Assembly (NCBI GenBank): GCA_037447655.1
Contig: JBBHKE010000323.1
Span: forward strand, 564,484-628,483
Reading direction: 5' to 3'
DNA: 64,000 bases
DNA from: Zygnema cylindricum
Taxonomy: Eukaryota; Streptophyta; Zygnematophyceae; Zygnematales; Zygnemataceae
The first letter of the stretch is position 1, and each line of letters begins with the position of its first letter. The position numbers and the translations under genes are program-made. Shown one piece after another: positions 11,035 through 21,429 of this stretch. The notes under the pieces were generated by a model. That model saw only the letters and a list, made by a program, of their open reading frames with translations. It ran no database searches and was not told where the DNA came from.

Positions 11035-12694
11035 GTGAGCAGACACTGGTTAGCAGAACCCTAAAATTAAAAAAAATGTTTTTAAAGATGTCTGGGATAT
11101 TTTGGTAGTTCTTTCAACCACAAAGTTTTAAATGCTCAAAATGTTGAGAAAAAAAAACTAAAAATAAAAGAATGAAATAGATGCTGCTAAATTTGTAGTT
11201 ATCCATTTTTTCGAGTGTGAAGCAAGATTATAGCCCAACCAAGATACATAACAATAGTTCATGCTAATGTTTTTTAAAATTTATTAAATTTCGGTCCAAG
11301 TAAATAAATGGCATTTAAACGGCGAGGAATTGATGGTGTGGGTGGCGTTACAGAGGGCTGTTTGGCAACCAGTTGAGTGGAAGCATTCCATCGTCCATCG
11401 GTCAATTGACAAACCTCCAAGTCTTGTAAGACCAAATTCTATAGAAAGCCAATTTTAATCTCTTTGATAGAGTAGAATTTCCTCGAAAATGGTGCTTTAC
11501 GACAACAAATCTGTCGACATATTTTTTTTTTTTAAATTGATAGTTTTTATGTTTCTACTATATTTAGTACAAAAAGTTATACATTTAATCATGAAAACTT
11601 GTTGAAGATGGATAACCTTTCCTCGGAAAGTATAAGCACAATACTGAATTCCTCCAATTTTTTCTAAATTAAACAGTTTAACTCAATCTAAAGCGAGGTT
11701 GAAAAGAAGTGCGAGAGGGAGGGGGAGAGAGGGAAAGGGAACCCACCCCAAAACCATAGCTAGTATGGTTGGGGAGCTTACACCACACCCCTTCGTGTGT
11801 CAAATCTATCATTTACAATTAAAAGTTCATCATAAATTGTAGCCATCCAGTTTCACGATTATGAAGCCAGGTTGGAGCCCTATCAATGTACATAACAATA
11901 GTTTGTATTTATTTGTTCCTTAAGTTTATTATCTTGAGGTCCAAAGAAAATTAAAAGCCTTACGAGGAGGGGAGGGTGTTTGTTGGGTTGGATGGGATTA
12001 CAGAGCTGTACAAAGTAACCAGTTGAGTGGAAGCATTCCATCATCCATTGGTCAAATGACAAACCTCATAGCCTTGTAAGACTTGATTATACACACAACT
12101 AATTTTTATTTTTTTAATATGTTAGAATTTACTCTAAAATGGTGTTTGATGGCAATAATTTGTTCAAAAAACTTTTTTTTTTAAAGTCACTGTTTTTTAA
12201 TTTTTATCATACTTACCACAAAAATATTAGGCACAATGTTCAATTATTCTAAAGCTTCTTGAAACTATAAACAACATCATTTATCTCATTAGAGGGTGAG
12301 AGAGGGCGAGAGTGTGGAAGGGAGAGAGGAAGATCCGACGCTTTTCGCACCATAGGTAATCTGGTTGGGGAGTTGTAACCTACAAGTCCCTCTCCTTTCC
12401 CCACATTCCCTCCTCTCCCCGCAATCATTTTTAGTGTGACGGGGAACGGCACCCCTCTCCCAAACCATATTTCGTATTACCGCGGAGCGTTTTACCCTCA
12501 CTGCTCCCCAAAAACATTTTTAGTGTGCTATTTAAAAATACTCCAACAAAGGGAGGCTATACCCTGTTTCCCCCCACCTCTATTCTATCTCTTGTTTAGA
12601 TTTAGTTTTCAAGAAAATATACGCAAAAAATAGACAAATAATATAAATTATATATATATAATATATATGTAATATATATATAATATATATATGT

Positions 12695-12736
<42 letters not shown>

Positions 12737-15700
12737 ATTATATATTTAATACACGTTGACCCTTGCAAAATCAAACAGAAAATCTTATTGAAAATACCTC
12801 ACCCAGCCCTCTAAATAGAAAAAGGAAAAGAAAAAACTTTATTAAAGCAAATAAAAGTCTTCCAGTAACAAAAAAAAGGGGAGGGCGTCGCGAAAAGAAA
12901 CAAAAGAATCACCCCCTTTCCCTTGACCGTTTAATTGAAATACACGGAAATTATACCTTAATAAAAGGCAAATCAAAATGGAAATCTCGAGTGAACTACA
13001 ATAATTATCGAAAAGAAAATTCGAAAAAGACTCGTTTCCTACCCTCCCCTCCTTTAGCGCCTCCCACCTCAGCCCCCCAGTGTTTGCTTCCTCTTGACTC
13101 CCTCATGAACCCCTTATTTACCCCCTTTGCTCCCGCTCACTCTTTGTTATGTACTATTTTTACGGTATCCTTTTTTTTTAGCAAATGGCCCACAATTCTC
13201 CACCTTTTTTAGGAGGGAAGAGGAGTGGGTGGGAGCTGAGGTGTAAAGAGAAAGGGATTGGCGGGGAGGGGAAGAGGAAGGGAAAAGGACGACGGTAAAT
13301 GGGGGGCGGTGGGGTGAGAGAGGAAGGGAGGGCAAGTGGAGGGTAGCGGAGAGGAAGGGAGTTGAGAGGAGGGAAAAAGGTAGGGAAAAAAATGACGATA
13401 AAAAAAAAATTGTTTTCCAAAATTACAAACACATCGCATATCTCCACGTTATATATATATATATATTTTTTTGAAAAAAAAAAAAAAAAATTAAGGACGT
13501 CTGGGATATTTTGATAGTTCTTTCAACCACAGTTTGAAATGCTCAAAATGTTAAGAAAAAAAAAAACAAAAAAAAAAGAATGAAATAGATAATGTTAACA
13601 CATGCAAATATTTAGGATATGGAAACACATCACATAAGATTGTATCCTACACTTCAATTTGTTAAAAAAAAAAGTTGGGGGAGTGTCAAGTCTATCATTT
13701 AAGATCGATAATCCATCAAAAATTGTAGTTATCCATTTTTTCGAGTGTGAAGCGAGATTAGAGCCCAACCAAAGTACATAACAATAGTTCATGCTAATGT
13801 TTTTTAAAATTTATTAAATTTCGGTCCAAGTAAGTAAAAGGCATTTAAACGGCGAGGAATTAATGGTGTGGATGGCGTTACAGAGGGATATATGACAACC
13901 AATTGAGTGGAAGCATTCCATCGTCTATCGATCAACTTAAAAACCTAATTTACTTGTAAGATTAAATTCTACACGACTAATTATTACTTCTAGAATGGGG
14001 TACAATTTCCTCCAAAATAGTGCTCAATGGCAATGTATGTGTTGGTATTTTTATTTGTTTAAGTTAATGTTCTTTATTTTTTTTTGTTATATTTACTACA
14101 AAAACATTAAACACAACGCTCAACTAATCCAAATATTAAAAAATAAAATAAACAACACAGTTTAACGTGATGTGAGGGGAGAGGGAAGAGAGAGGGGGAA
14201 GGGAAGGCGAATGGGGAGAGGGAAGAGAGGGGAAAGGGAGGACCGACACTCAAGCATCATAGTTAATGTCGCTGGGAAGTTTAATCCCACACCTCCCCCC
14301 GGTTTTCCCTTACTCCCCCTCCCTCTCCCACAATCACGTTTAGTGTGACAAGGGAGCTTACCCTCACCCCTCCCCCAAACCATATCTATTGTGGTATTTA
14401 AAAATAATGAAAGCATGAACAACGAGGGAAGACCCTTATCCTAACCTCTCCCGTCGGAAGGGGAAGAGGATAAAAGGAGATTTGAGGAAGGGATAGATAG
14501 GGAGAGGGGTTGAGCGGAAGAGATAGAGATGTAGAGTGAAAAGGTGCGGGAGAGGGACAAGTTGCGGTACAGAGGCAGAGAGCAAAGGTGAGATGGTGAA
14601 GAAAAAGAGGGAAAAGGAGAGGGAGAGGGATAGGGATAGGGAGGGAGAGCAGCAAACTGTTCATGAGGGAATGGAGTGGTGCATGGGGGAATGGTGGAAG
14701 AAGGGAAGATAGGGGATGGGAGGGTAGAGAAGGTGGCAAAAGGACGCGCAAGGGGGATTGGCCAAGGAAGAGAGGGGAGGGGGGATGAGCAAAGAGAGAA
14801 GGAAAGAAATGGGGAGGCGAGGGAACGGGAGGGGATGGGAGGCTGTGGCGGAGGGGGGAACAGGGGATCAGAGGGGAGAGAAGGGGAGGGGAGGGGATGT
14901 TACGATTCATTAAAAGAATCGGCCGGCGTGGAGGGTGGTCGACCTTGTCCTGATACTTCTTTGTTCGATTTCGAGTTAGTTTTGTGTTGTTTCGTTTTGC
15001 GTCAAAAATTGTGTATCCGTACGTCCAGATTTGTACAACAGTCTTTTAATTTTTTCTTAGTACTTTCTGTCTGGGTTGTCATTTAGCAATTTCAATGTGA
15101 ATTTAGTTTTCCGAAATGTCTTCTAATGTCGATTCAATGTGATATGTGTTAGTAAATTTGAGTGCTTCCGCTTATTGTGATTGCTGTGGGAAAAATTGAG
15201 GTGAAAAGCAATCCTATTAGGGGAGGGGAGGGAGACGGATGGAGGGGGGAGGGGAGTGTGGGGAAGGGGGTGGGAGACGAGGCATTGGAGGGGAGGAGAA
15301 GATAAACGAGGGGGGGTGGGTGAGAGGGGAAAGGAGGGGAGTGGAGGTTAGGGAGGGGTTGAGAGGGGAAGGGAGGGGAGGAGAGGGCAGGGTAGGAACG
15401 GAGAACGGATGGGAGGGCAAGAGGTTGGGAGATGGGGTGGGAGAGGGAAACGGACGAGAGGGGTGGGGAGGGGAAGGAAAAAAGATGATGGACGAAAAGG
15501 AAAGAAGAGGGGAAATAGTAGAGGAGTGATAAGAATGGTGACATTTTGAAATTCTTGTAAAAAAGACGCGATGAGGGTTTGGGCCACCACAATATATGTA
15601 ACTTTCAAGACATTAACAAAGATCATAATATAAATGGTGGAACAATTTCATTTATTGATTAAAATTGCAAAATATTATTGTTAGAAAGTTGAAGCTCTAA

Positions 15701-18700
15701 ATAATTAAATATTGATCGTACAAGGAGCGTTGTTTTCCAAAAAACTACTAACACATCGCATATCTCCTTGCAATGGTGATATTTTGTTTCAAAATTAGGA
15801 AAACCACCTGTGAAATGATATAAGATAATTTTAAATATTTTTTTCTCTATCACAAAGTGATTAAATCTCAAAATGCTTAAAAAAAACGACTTCTATTTCA
15901 ACAACACTAAACTAAAAGTAAAGGAGTTATGTAATCGTACATAACAACAGTTCATACTTATATTCTCTTAACCTTATCATATTCCGGTTCAGATTAGCGA
16001 ATGCATTTTGAGGGGAGGGGAAGGCTGATGGGATTGATGGCGTTACAGAGGGCTAGCTAAGAACAAGTTGAGTGGAAGCATTCCATCGTCCATCGGTCAA
16101 ATGACAAGCCTCATACGATTGTAAGACAAAATTCTACACAAAGTCAATTGCTATTTCTAAAATGGGGTATGAATTTCCTCAAATTTGGTTCTTAATAGCA
16201 ATAAATGTGCTGGCACAAGTGTGTCTGTGTGTGTGTGTGTTTTTTTGTATGAAGTTACAATTTGAATGTCTTTAATCATGTTTACAACAAAACTTTTAAG
16301 AACAATGTTAAATTTTTCTGAAGATTTTAAAAAACAACACAATTTCACTCGATGTATGGAGAGAGGGGGAGGGGCAGGGTAAGGCAGAGGGGGAGAGGGA
16401 GAGAGGGGGAGGGGACGCTCTCAACACCTTAGTTAATGTGGCTGAGGATCTTATAAAAGCTCCACACCCCACCCCCCTCAAAAAAAAAGAATAAGACACA
16501 AAATAATACCTAGAAAGTTACACAAAAAAAAGACCCTAAAAGATACCCAAAAGCATAACTTAGAAAATAAAAACAAGAAAGTGCAAACCCATTGTCTTTT
16601 AAACAACTAGAAACTGACAAAAATGACCTTCAAGTAAAGGAAAAAAAAATATAAAAAAAAGGAAAAAAATAATATCGAACAAAACAATATAAATGTTAAA
16701 AGAAAAAAAAGTGGAGATTGGTGAAAGCAGCAAAAGACCGCCCTCTTCCCCCTGTTTTTCTGCTCGTATTTTACATACAAGGTTGGAGGAGGTGGTGGAA
16801 AGGGAAAAGAGGGGATGGGAGGGGAGGAGAGGGGAGGGAAAGGGAAGGGATAGGAGGGTGAAAGAGGTCGAGAGATGGGATGGGAGTGGAGGGGAGAGGA
16901 ATGGAAAAGATGACGGACAATGAGGGAAGAAAGAGGTGGGGGAAGACTAGAGGATTAATAAGATAGGTGACAATTTGAGAGTCATTTAAACAAAACGAGA
17001 TGGGGGTTTTAGGCCAGCCCAGTATGTGTAGCTTTTAAGACATTAACAACATTCATGATATAAATAGTGCAAAATTTTAATATATTCAATAATACTGACA
17101 AAAAATTAGAGTCAAAAAAGTCGAACCACTAAATGAACAGAATTTGATTGAAAAGATGCTTTGTTTTCCAAATATCTAATAACCTAGTGCATATCTCTAT
17201 GCAATATTTTTATTTTCTCATAAAATTTGTAAAACTTTTTGAGGAATGATGTCACAAATCTTTAAATAGTTCTCTTTATCAGAGAGGGAAAATTTTGCAA
17301 AATGTTGTAAAAAAAAATACTAGATATTTAACAACATAAAAAGAAAATTTGAAGGAGTTTAATGGAGGAACATAGCATAGTTCATATTAATTTTTCATTA
17401 AGTTCTAGTTCAAATAAACAAAAGGAATTTAAAAAGGGAGAGGGGTTGATGGGGTGGATGGCGTTACAGAGAACTATGGACCAACCAGTTGAGTGGAAGC
17501 ATTCCATCGTCCATTGGTCAACTGACAAAACTCCAATTTTTGTAAGCCAATTTTTCACAAAGCTAATTGTTTTTTAGTTGAAATGGGGTAGAATTTCCTC
17601 GAAAGTGTTGCTTTGGCAATGAACGTGGTCGCAAAATTTCCTTTTTTTAGTTAATTATTTCTATGTTTGTATTATGTTTGGTACAAAAATTTAAGTAAAA
17701 TGTTCAGTTATTTTTTAAATCTATTGTAATCCCTCATTTTAACCATATTTAGTGTGACAATTGAGCTTACCCTGACCCCTCTCCCTAACCATATTTGGTG
17801 TGATAAAGGAGCTTACCCTCAACTCTCCACCAAACCATGTTTAATGTGGACTTAGAAGGGCGGGGTTTATGGGGTGGGGATAATTTACATTACAGACGGC
17901 TACATGAAAACCAGTTAAGTGGAAGCATTCCGTCGTCCATCAATCAGTTGACAAACCTCCAGCAATTGTAAGACTCAATTCCACAGAATGCCGATTGCTA
18001 TTTCGAAAATAGGGTAGAATTTCCTCAAAATTTGAGGTTTAATGGCAATAACTATGTTCGGCAATTTTCCTTTATTTTTGAAGCTACTATTTTCTACGTT
18101 TTATTAATATTTATTGCAAACATTTAAGCACATAAAGGCACATTTTGTATTTTTCTTTTCCCCGGTAAATTTTGTGCATATAATTCTCGGTTTTTTCGGT
18201 GTCTTGGTTTTTTCTTTTTAGTATTTCTTGCGTATTTTAGGTTTGAGAGGGTATCGGCCGTCCTAGTTGGTCATTTTTAGTATCATACCAAATATGTTTT
18301 GTGGGAAGGGTGATGGGCATTGGGGAAAGTGACAAAAGAAAGTGTTTGGTCTTTTCGATAACGTAACTGTTTCAAAAATGCCCATAAAAAGTAAAACTTG
18401 TCGGTTAAAAAAACGTTATTTAGATTTCTAATAAAATTTCCGTTAATAAGTCCTAATGTCAACCGAGTATTTCATTTGTAGTTAATCGATCTGAACCAAC
18501 TAACCTTGTATGACATAAAAGGTTGTCTTTGGTTCTTTTGTATGTCTTGTTTATAAATGGATCAAGGTTAATGCATTCTTACACATATTTATTTTTTAGA
18601 CGTGCTCTTATGGATTTTTACGGCTTAGCGAGTAATTTTCTTTTACGATGGTGAACCATGTCTACAGTGATGTTTCAAGCAACTACTTCATCGAGCCAGT

Positions 18701-18977
18701 TACCACAGTAAACGGGCACCCAGATTGCAACGAGTTATCCACCAATTGTCTCTTTGGCCCAAGCCTCCCAACCGGTTGCGCATCCAAAAATCAACGAAGT
18801 GAAAGCGCTTGTAAAGCTTTTTGCAACGCGATACAACCAGGAGGCCCTTGTGGCGGAGGCGGTGTTTGCTCTAATGGCACGAACGGGACATCATGTGCAT
18901 GCAAAAAAGGCTACAGCAACCAGGAGAGCAAGTTCGTTTGCAAATGTATGTCTTTTTTTGATGCGAAACGGACATAA
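10963..18977 (+). CDS. LRR protein gene with C-terminal Cys-rich/EGF-like exon
   Basis: A spliced gene. Seven 72-nt exons (10963, 11354, 12004, 13884, 16049, 17470, 17896) each encode one 24-residue LRR and are all phase 2 at both ends. The exon at 18668 then gives DVSSNYF (a last half repeat) and a Cys-rich region with an EGF-like pattern (CGGGGVCSNGTNGTSCACKKGY). The first visible repeat (LKGSIAAEIGNL) looks like the first LRR of a plant LRR protein, so the signal peptide and N-cap exons should lie just upstream but were not found. No kinase was found in the window. Such proteins act at the cell surface or wall. The 18668 exon either ends at the stop at 18975 or is spliced at GTATGT (18946). 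All seven LRR exons have legal AG and GT sites. Expression is not shown. Confidence 0.75.
11035..11353 (+). other. LRR intron, matches 2828-3088
   Basis: Intron whose sequence from about 11085 matches the intron before exon 3 of copy 1 (shared TGTCTGGGATATTTTGGTAG start). It thus joins different parts of the duplicated unit. Confidence 0.6.
11354..11425 (+). CDS. LRR exon b, copy 2 (chimeric)
   Basis: A 72-nt exon coding GNQLSGSIPSSIGQLTNL. Its 5' part and upstream intron match exon 3 of copy 1 (3089), while its 3' part and downstream intron match exon 1 of copy 1 (357). This points to recombination inside the exon. Confidence 0.75.
11426..12003 (+). other. LRR intron, shortened copy of 429-1353
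   Basis: Matches 429 to about 800, then jumps to about 1148-1353. It carries one 46-bp repeat relic. Confidence 0.55.
12004..12075 (+). CDS. LRR exon c, copy 2
   Basis: A 72-nt exon coding SNQLSGSIPSSIGQMTNL between TTACAG and GTAAGAC. Duplicate of exon 1354. Confidence 0.75.
12641..12750. repeat. AT microsatellite
   Basis: Nearly pure alternating TA/AT runs with short interruptions, expanded relative to the matching site near 2010-2030. Confidence 0.85.
13211..13397 (+). repeat. Homopurine tract in LRR intron
   Basis: GA-rich run, duplicate of 2551-2730. Confidence 0.85.
13884..13955 (+). CDS. LRR exon d, copy 2
   Basis: A 72-nt exon coding DNQLSGSIPSSIDQLKNL with intact CGTTACAG and GTAAGATT. 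Duplicate of the damaged exon at 3089. Confidence 0.75.
14455..14897 (+). repeat. Long homopurine tract
   Basis: Duplicate of 3630-4093. Almost only A/G on the plus strand. Confidence 0.85.
14898..15219 (+). mobile_element. Solo LTR of the Copia family at 5953
   Basis: Starts TGTTACGATTCATTAAAAG and ends ATCCTATTA. The flanking bases are GGGGA on both sides (14893-14897 and 15220-15224), compatible with a 5-bp target duplication, though in a G/A-rich context this is weak. It is shorter than the LTR at 5953, so it carries internal deletions. Confidence 0.65.
15220..15528 (+). repeat. Homopurine tract
   Basis: About 310 bases, nearly all A/G on the plus strand, directly after the solo LTR. 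It probably continues the tract that the LTR split. Confidence 0.8.
16049..16120 (+). CDS. LRR exon e, copy 2
   Basis: A 72-nt exon coding KNKLSGSIPSSIGQMTSL between CGTTACAG and GTAAGAC. Confidence 0.75.
16121..17469 (+). other. LRR intron with GT and GA repeats
   Basis: Contains a (GT)n run at about 16217-16246, GA-rich tracts at 16358-16416 and 16789-16945, and AT-rich sequence otherwise. No gene. Confidence 0.55.
16789..16945 (+). repeat. Homopurine tract
   Basis: GA-rich run of the same kind as in the other LRR introns. Confidence 0.75.
17470..17541 (+). CDS. LRR exon f, copy 2
   Basis: A 72-nt exon coding TNQLSGSIPSSIGQLTKL between CGTTACAG and GTAAGCC. Confidence 0.75.
17542..17895 (+). 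other. LRR intron with clear 46-bp minisatellite
   Basis: A 354-bp intron. At about 17741-17855 there are two full 46-bp units and part of a third, each starting AACCAT and containing GAGCTTACCCT. Confidence 0.65.
17741..17855 (+). repeat. 46-bp minisatellite
   Basis: Units AACCATATTTAGTGTGACAA... and AACCATATTTGGTGTGATAA..., both 46 bases long, then a partial AACCATGTTTAATGTGG. Degenerate units occur in most other LRR introns. Confidence 0.75.
17896..17967 (+). CDS. LRR exon g, copy 2 (last full repeat)
   Basis: A 72-nt exon coding ENQLSGSIPSSINQLTNL between ATTACAG and GTAAGAC. It joins in frame to the exon at 18668. Confidence 0.75.
17968..18667 (+). other. Intron before Cys-rich exon
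   Basis: About 700 bp ending in GTCTACAG. It differs from the other introns: no purine tract and no minisatellite. Confidence 0.55.
18668..18977 (+). CDS. C-terminal LRR half repeat plus Cys-rich/EGF-like region
   Basis: The exon opens DVSSNYFIEPV, as in the last repeat of plant LRR proteins. It continues through about 90 residues with eleven cysteines, including CNELSTNCLFGP, SACKAFCN and an EGF-like stretch ending KGYSNQESKFVCKC. This LRR-then-Cys order suits a secreted or membrane receptor-like protein. The end is ambiguous: a TAA stop at 18975-18977, or the donor GTATGT at 18946, which would leave phase 1 for a further exon. Confidence 0.7.
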
Positions 18978-20000
18978 TTACCATGGTATTATCCATAAAA
19001 ATAAAATGGTTGTTTGATTTCTTCATTTTATTATCGTGCATGTTGTTCCCTAATGAGAAAATGACAACAAAATCTTTGTATATTAGGGTAATTTTCTATT
19101 GTATGTTTTTATAATACAACAAAAAATAGTTATAAGCTACGAGATTCATCTAACCCATGAGATATCTTCATCTCCATCAGATGCAATTTAAACTTCCGAA
19201 GTCAAATGATATACTTTTCATTTGTATAAAACAGTCACCACAATCGACTAGCATACGTGGCAAGATAAAAATATATGTGAAACTTCAAAAAATTGTCAAA
19301 ACTTCAAATTTCAGTTGTGCGCATTCTTTAATTAAGCAATTTTCGTTCAACTGATTTTTTTATCAAAAAAAAACAATCTTTAAAAAGGTTTTAGTCTTCA
19401 TCTCGGTTCGAATGTGATGTTCAATATTCTACATGAAATACGTCGATGTATGCTTTCTGATCTTGTTTGTTGAAATATCACCCAGTCCAAAATAATAAAA
19501 CTGTTCCCGACATATTTACTGTGACCCTGGTTATATTGCTCAGAAATTTAAAACATGTTGAGTTTCTCGAAAACGACACTTAACTTACCTATAGTCCACA
19601 CAAATATGTGCATTAAAGGTAAAGGTACATTATTTACCTTTTGATAATTCAGTTCACCTTCTCCTCCCTAATCTGTACACCCCGAATTTGCCACCAATCA
19701 ACTTTCTCACATTGTTTTATCATTGACAGCTCCTCATTTCCTTCACTTTAGCTTTTTACCTCAACATCCTCTATCCAATACTTTTCTCTTCACCACCTTC
19801 CTCTCAGCCTCAAATGTCTTATCATATCTTGTAACTACAGGTTCTAGAAATAAATAAGTGTAGAATAATAACTGAATTATTGTCTCTATTAGACAAATTT
19901 GGGCATTCAATGAAGTCGAATTTTATAAAAAGCACTGTCGTTTTTAAGGCAAAAAGCAGTATGATTAACCCTGAATTTTGTTTTCTCAACGGTTTTGTAG
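18978..20000. other. No gene recognised; possible intron
   Basis: AT-rich. If the exon at 18668 is spliced, this is intron up to the GGTTTTGTAG acceptor at 19991-20000. Confidence 0.4.
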
Positions 20001-20140
20001 TGATGAAGAAACAACCACCTCCTCCTTTCTCTCCTCCTCCTTCACCTCGCTCAAAACCCCCGCCTCCTCGTCCTCGCTCTTCTCCCTCACCTCCTTCACA
20101 ATCCCCACCGCCACGTCCCCGCCTCCTGTTGAGGAAGTAA
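20001..20140 (+). CDS. Possible proline-rich terminal exon
   Basis: After a pyrimidine-rich stretch and TTTTGTAG, an open frame encodes KKQPPPPFSPPPSPR and about 30 more residues rich in SPP, PPRP and SPSPPS, ending LLLRK and a stop. Phase 1 from the donor at 18946 reads into this frame. LRR plus Cys hinge plus Pro-rich tail is the order of LRR-extensin wall proteins. Against this, the tract is C/T-rich, and low-complexity runs are common here, so it may be only a simple repeat. Confidence 0.35.
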
Positions 20141-20785
20141 AATTCAAAACGTGAAGATAAAATATTTGTTGTTGTCACAACCCGTATGGGTTGAACAACG
20201 ATTCACATGGAGATGATGGTAATTCAAGCATGTCTGAAACTTTAAGCATCAATTAGACAGATATTATGGAGGATTAGGAATGGCTTTGGATTTTACGTCT
20301 CAATGTCAGTTATGTGTTTTGGCTGCTAATACTGTTTGATGTTAGTATTTCATGCTAGTCAAGTGTGTGTGTGAGACAATTTCTTTAGTTTGTTTACAAA
20401 AGGTTCTCCTTATTTCTTTTTATGCTTGTCTATGTTTGTTTACAAAACGTTCTCCTAGTTCTTTTTTTGTTTTTCTATTTTGTGGGCGACAGTTGCAATT
20501 GGATATAACTTTTCTTAGTGATAAGAAAAACTTAAAACATTTACTTTGCAATTTTTATAATTTTAGCTCTATCAAGTTTCAATTAAGTGATATCTGTGAA
20601 ATGGCGTACACTTCACCCTTTTTGTACTCATTCAATCAAATCTTTACTTTTGATTATGATAGGTTCTAATTAATGCCTTTAGATGATAATGATGATCAAA
20701 CACTCAAATCGTAAAAAAAATGGAAAAAATATTTATTTCTACTCTTTGGCTATTAATCATATGAGTACATTTGGTAGACATGAAG
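20141..20785. other. No gene recognised
   Basis: AT-rich sequence with T-rich runs. Nothing supportable. Confidence 0.4.
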
Positions 20786-21120
20786 ATAGGCGATAAGAGA
20801 GAGGAAGAGGGAAAGCGAGTGAGAGAGAAAATGGGAAAGATGGAGAGTTAGGGAGAGCGAGGGAGAGGGAGAGGGAGAGAGAGTGAGGGACAGGGAATGG
20901 GAGAGGGAGAGAGGGAAAGGGAGGGAAAGGGAGAGAGAGTGGGAGAGGGGGAAAGAGGAGGGGGCGGGGAGAGGTGGTGAGAGGTAGAGAGAGAGGGAAA
21001 GAGGGAAAGAGAGGGAGGGCGGGAGGGAGAGAGGGTAGGAGAGGGAGAGAGGAAGAGACGGAGAGGGAGAGATGTAGAGAGGGAGAGGAAAAAGGGAGAC
21101 AAAAGAGAGGGAGAAGAGAC
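20786..21120 (+). repeat. Homopurine (GAGAGG)n tract
   Basis: About 330 bases of A/G on the plus strand, mostly GAGAGGGA words. Confidence 0.85.
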
Positions 21121-21429
21121 AAATTTGGTGTTCCATATTAGCTTTTCTTTTGTTATATCCACTGAATGCTGGAATAAATGATTATAAAAAAGAAAAAAAA
21201 TAATAAAGCCAATGATGTTAATGTTATCTCAAAAGTCCATAAAGAGCTATCCCGAGAATTCGTTGATGAGGACTGTGTGCAAAAGAGCAATATGAGGGCC
21301 ATCAACTTTTTGAAGTGAAGCTGACAAAGCGGACACCTTAGTTATTCAAAAAGCAAAATTGAAAAACACTTGGTAATGACTCGTGCATGTTCCGCAGTGG
21401 TGGGTGACGAATGGATAAGGAACACAAGA

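Larger units (their letters stand above)
12076..13883 (+). other. LRR intron with AT microsatellite and purine tract
   Basis: Duplicate of 1426-3088. An AT microsatellite of about 110 bp (12641-12750) stands where copy 1 has about 25 bp. A homopurine tract lies at 13211-13397. Confidence 0.6.
13956..16048 (+). other. LRR intron with purine tracts and a solo LTR
   Basis: Matches 3161-4093 up to 14897, then a short LTR (14898-15219), then a further homopurine tract (15219-15528) and AT-rich sequence. Confidence 0.6.

Noticed and set aside
20753-21162. Three overlapping minus-strand frames of 104-127 residues
   Set aside because: Pure translation of a (GAGAGG)n tract.
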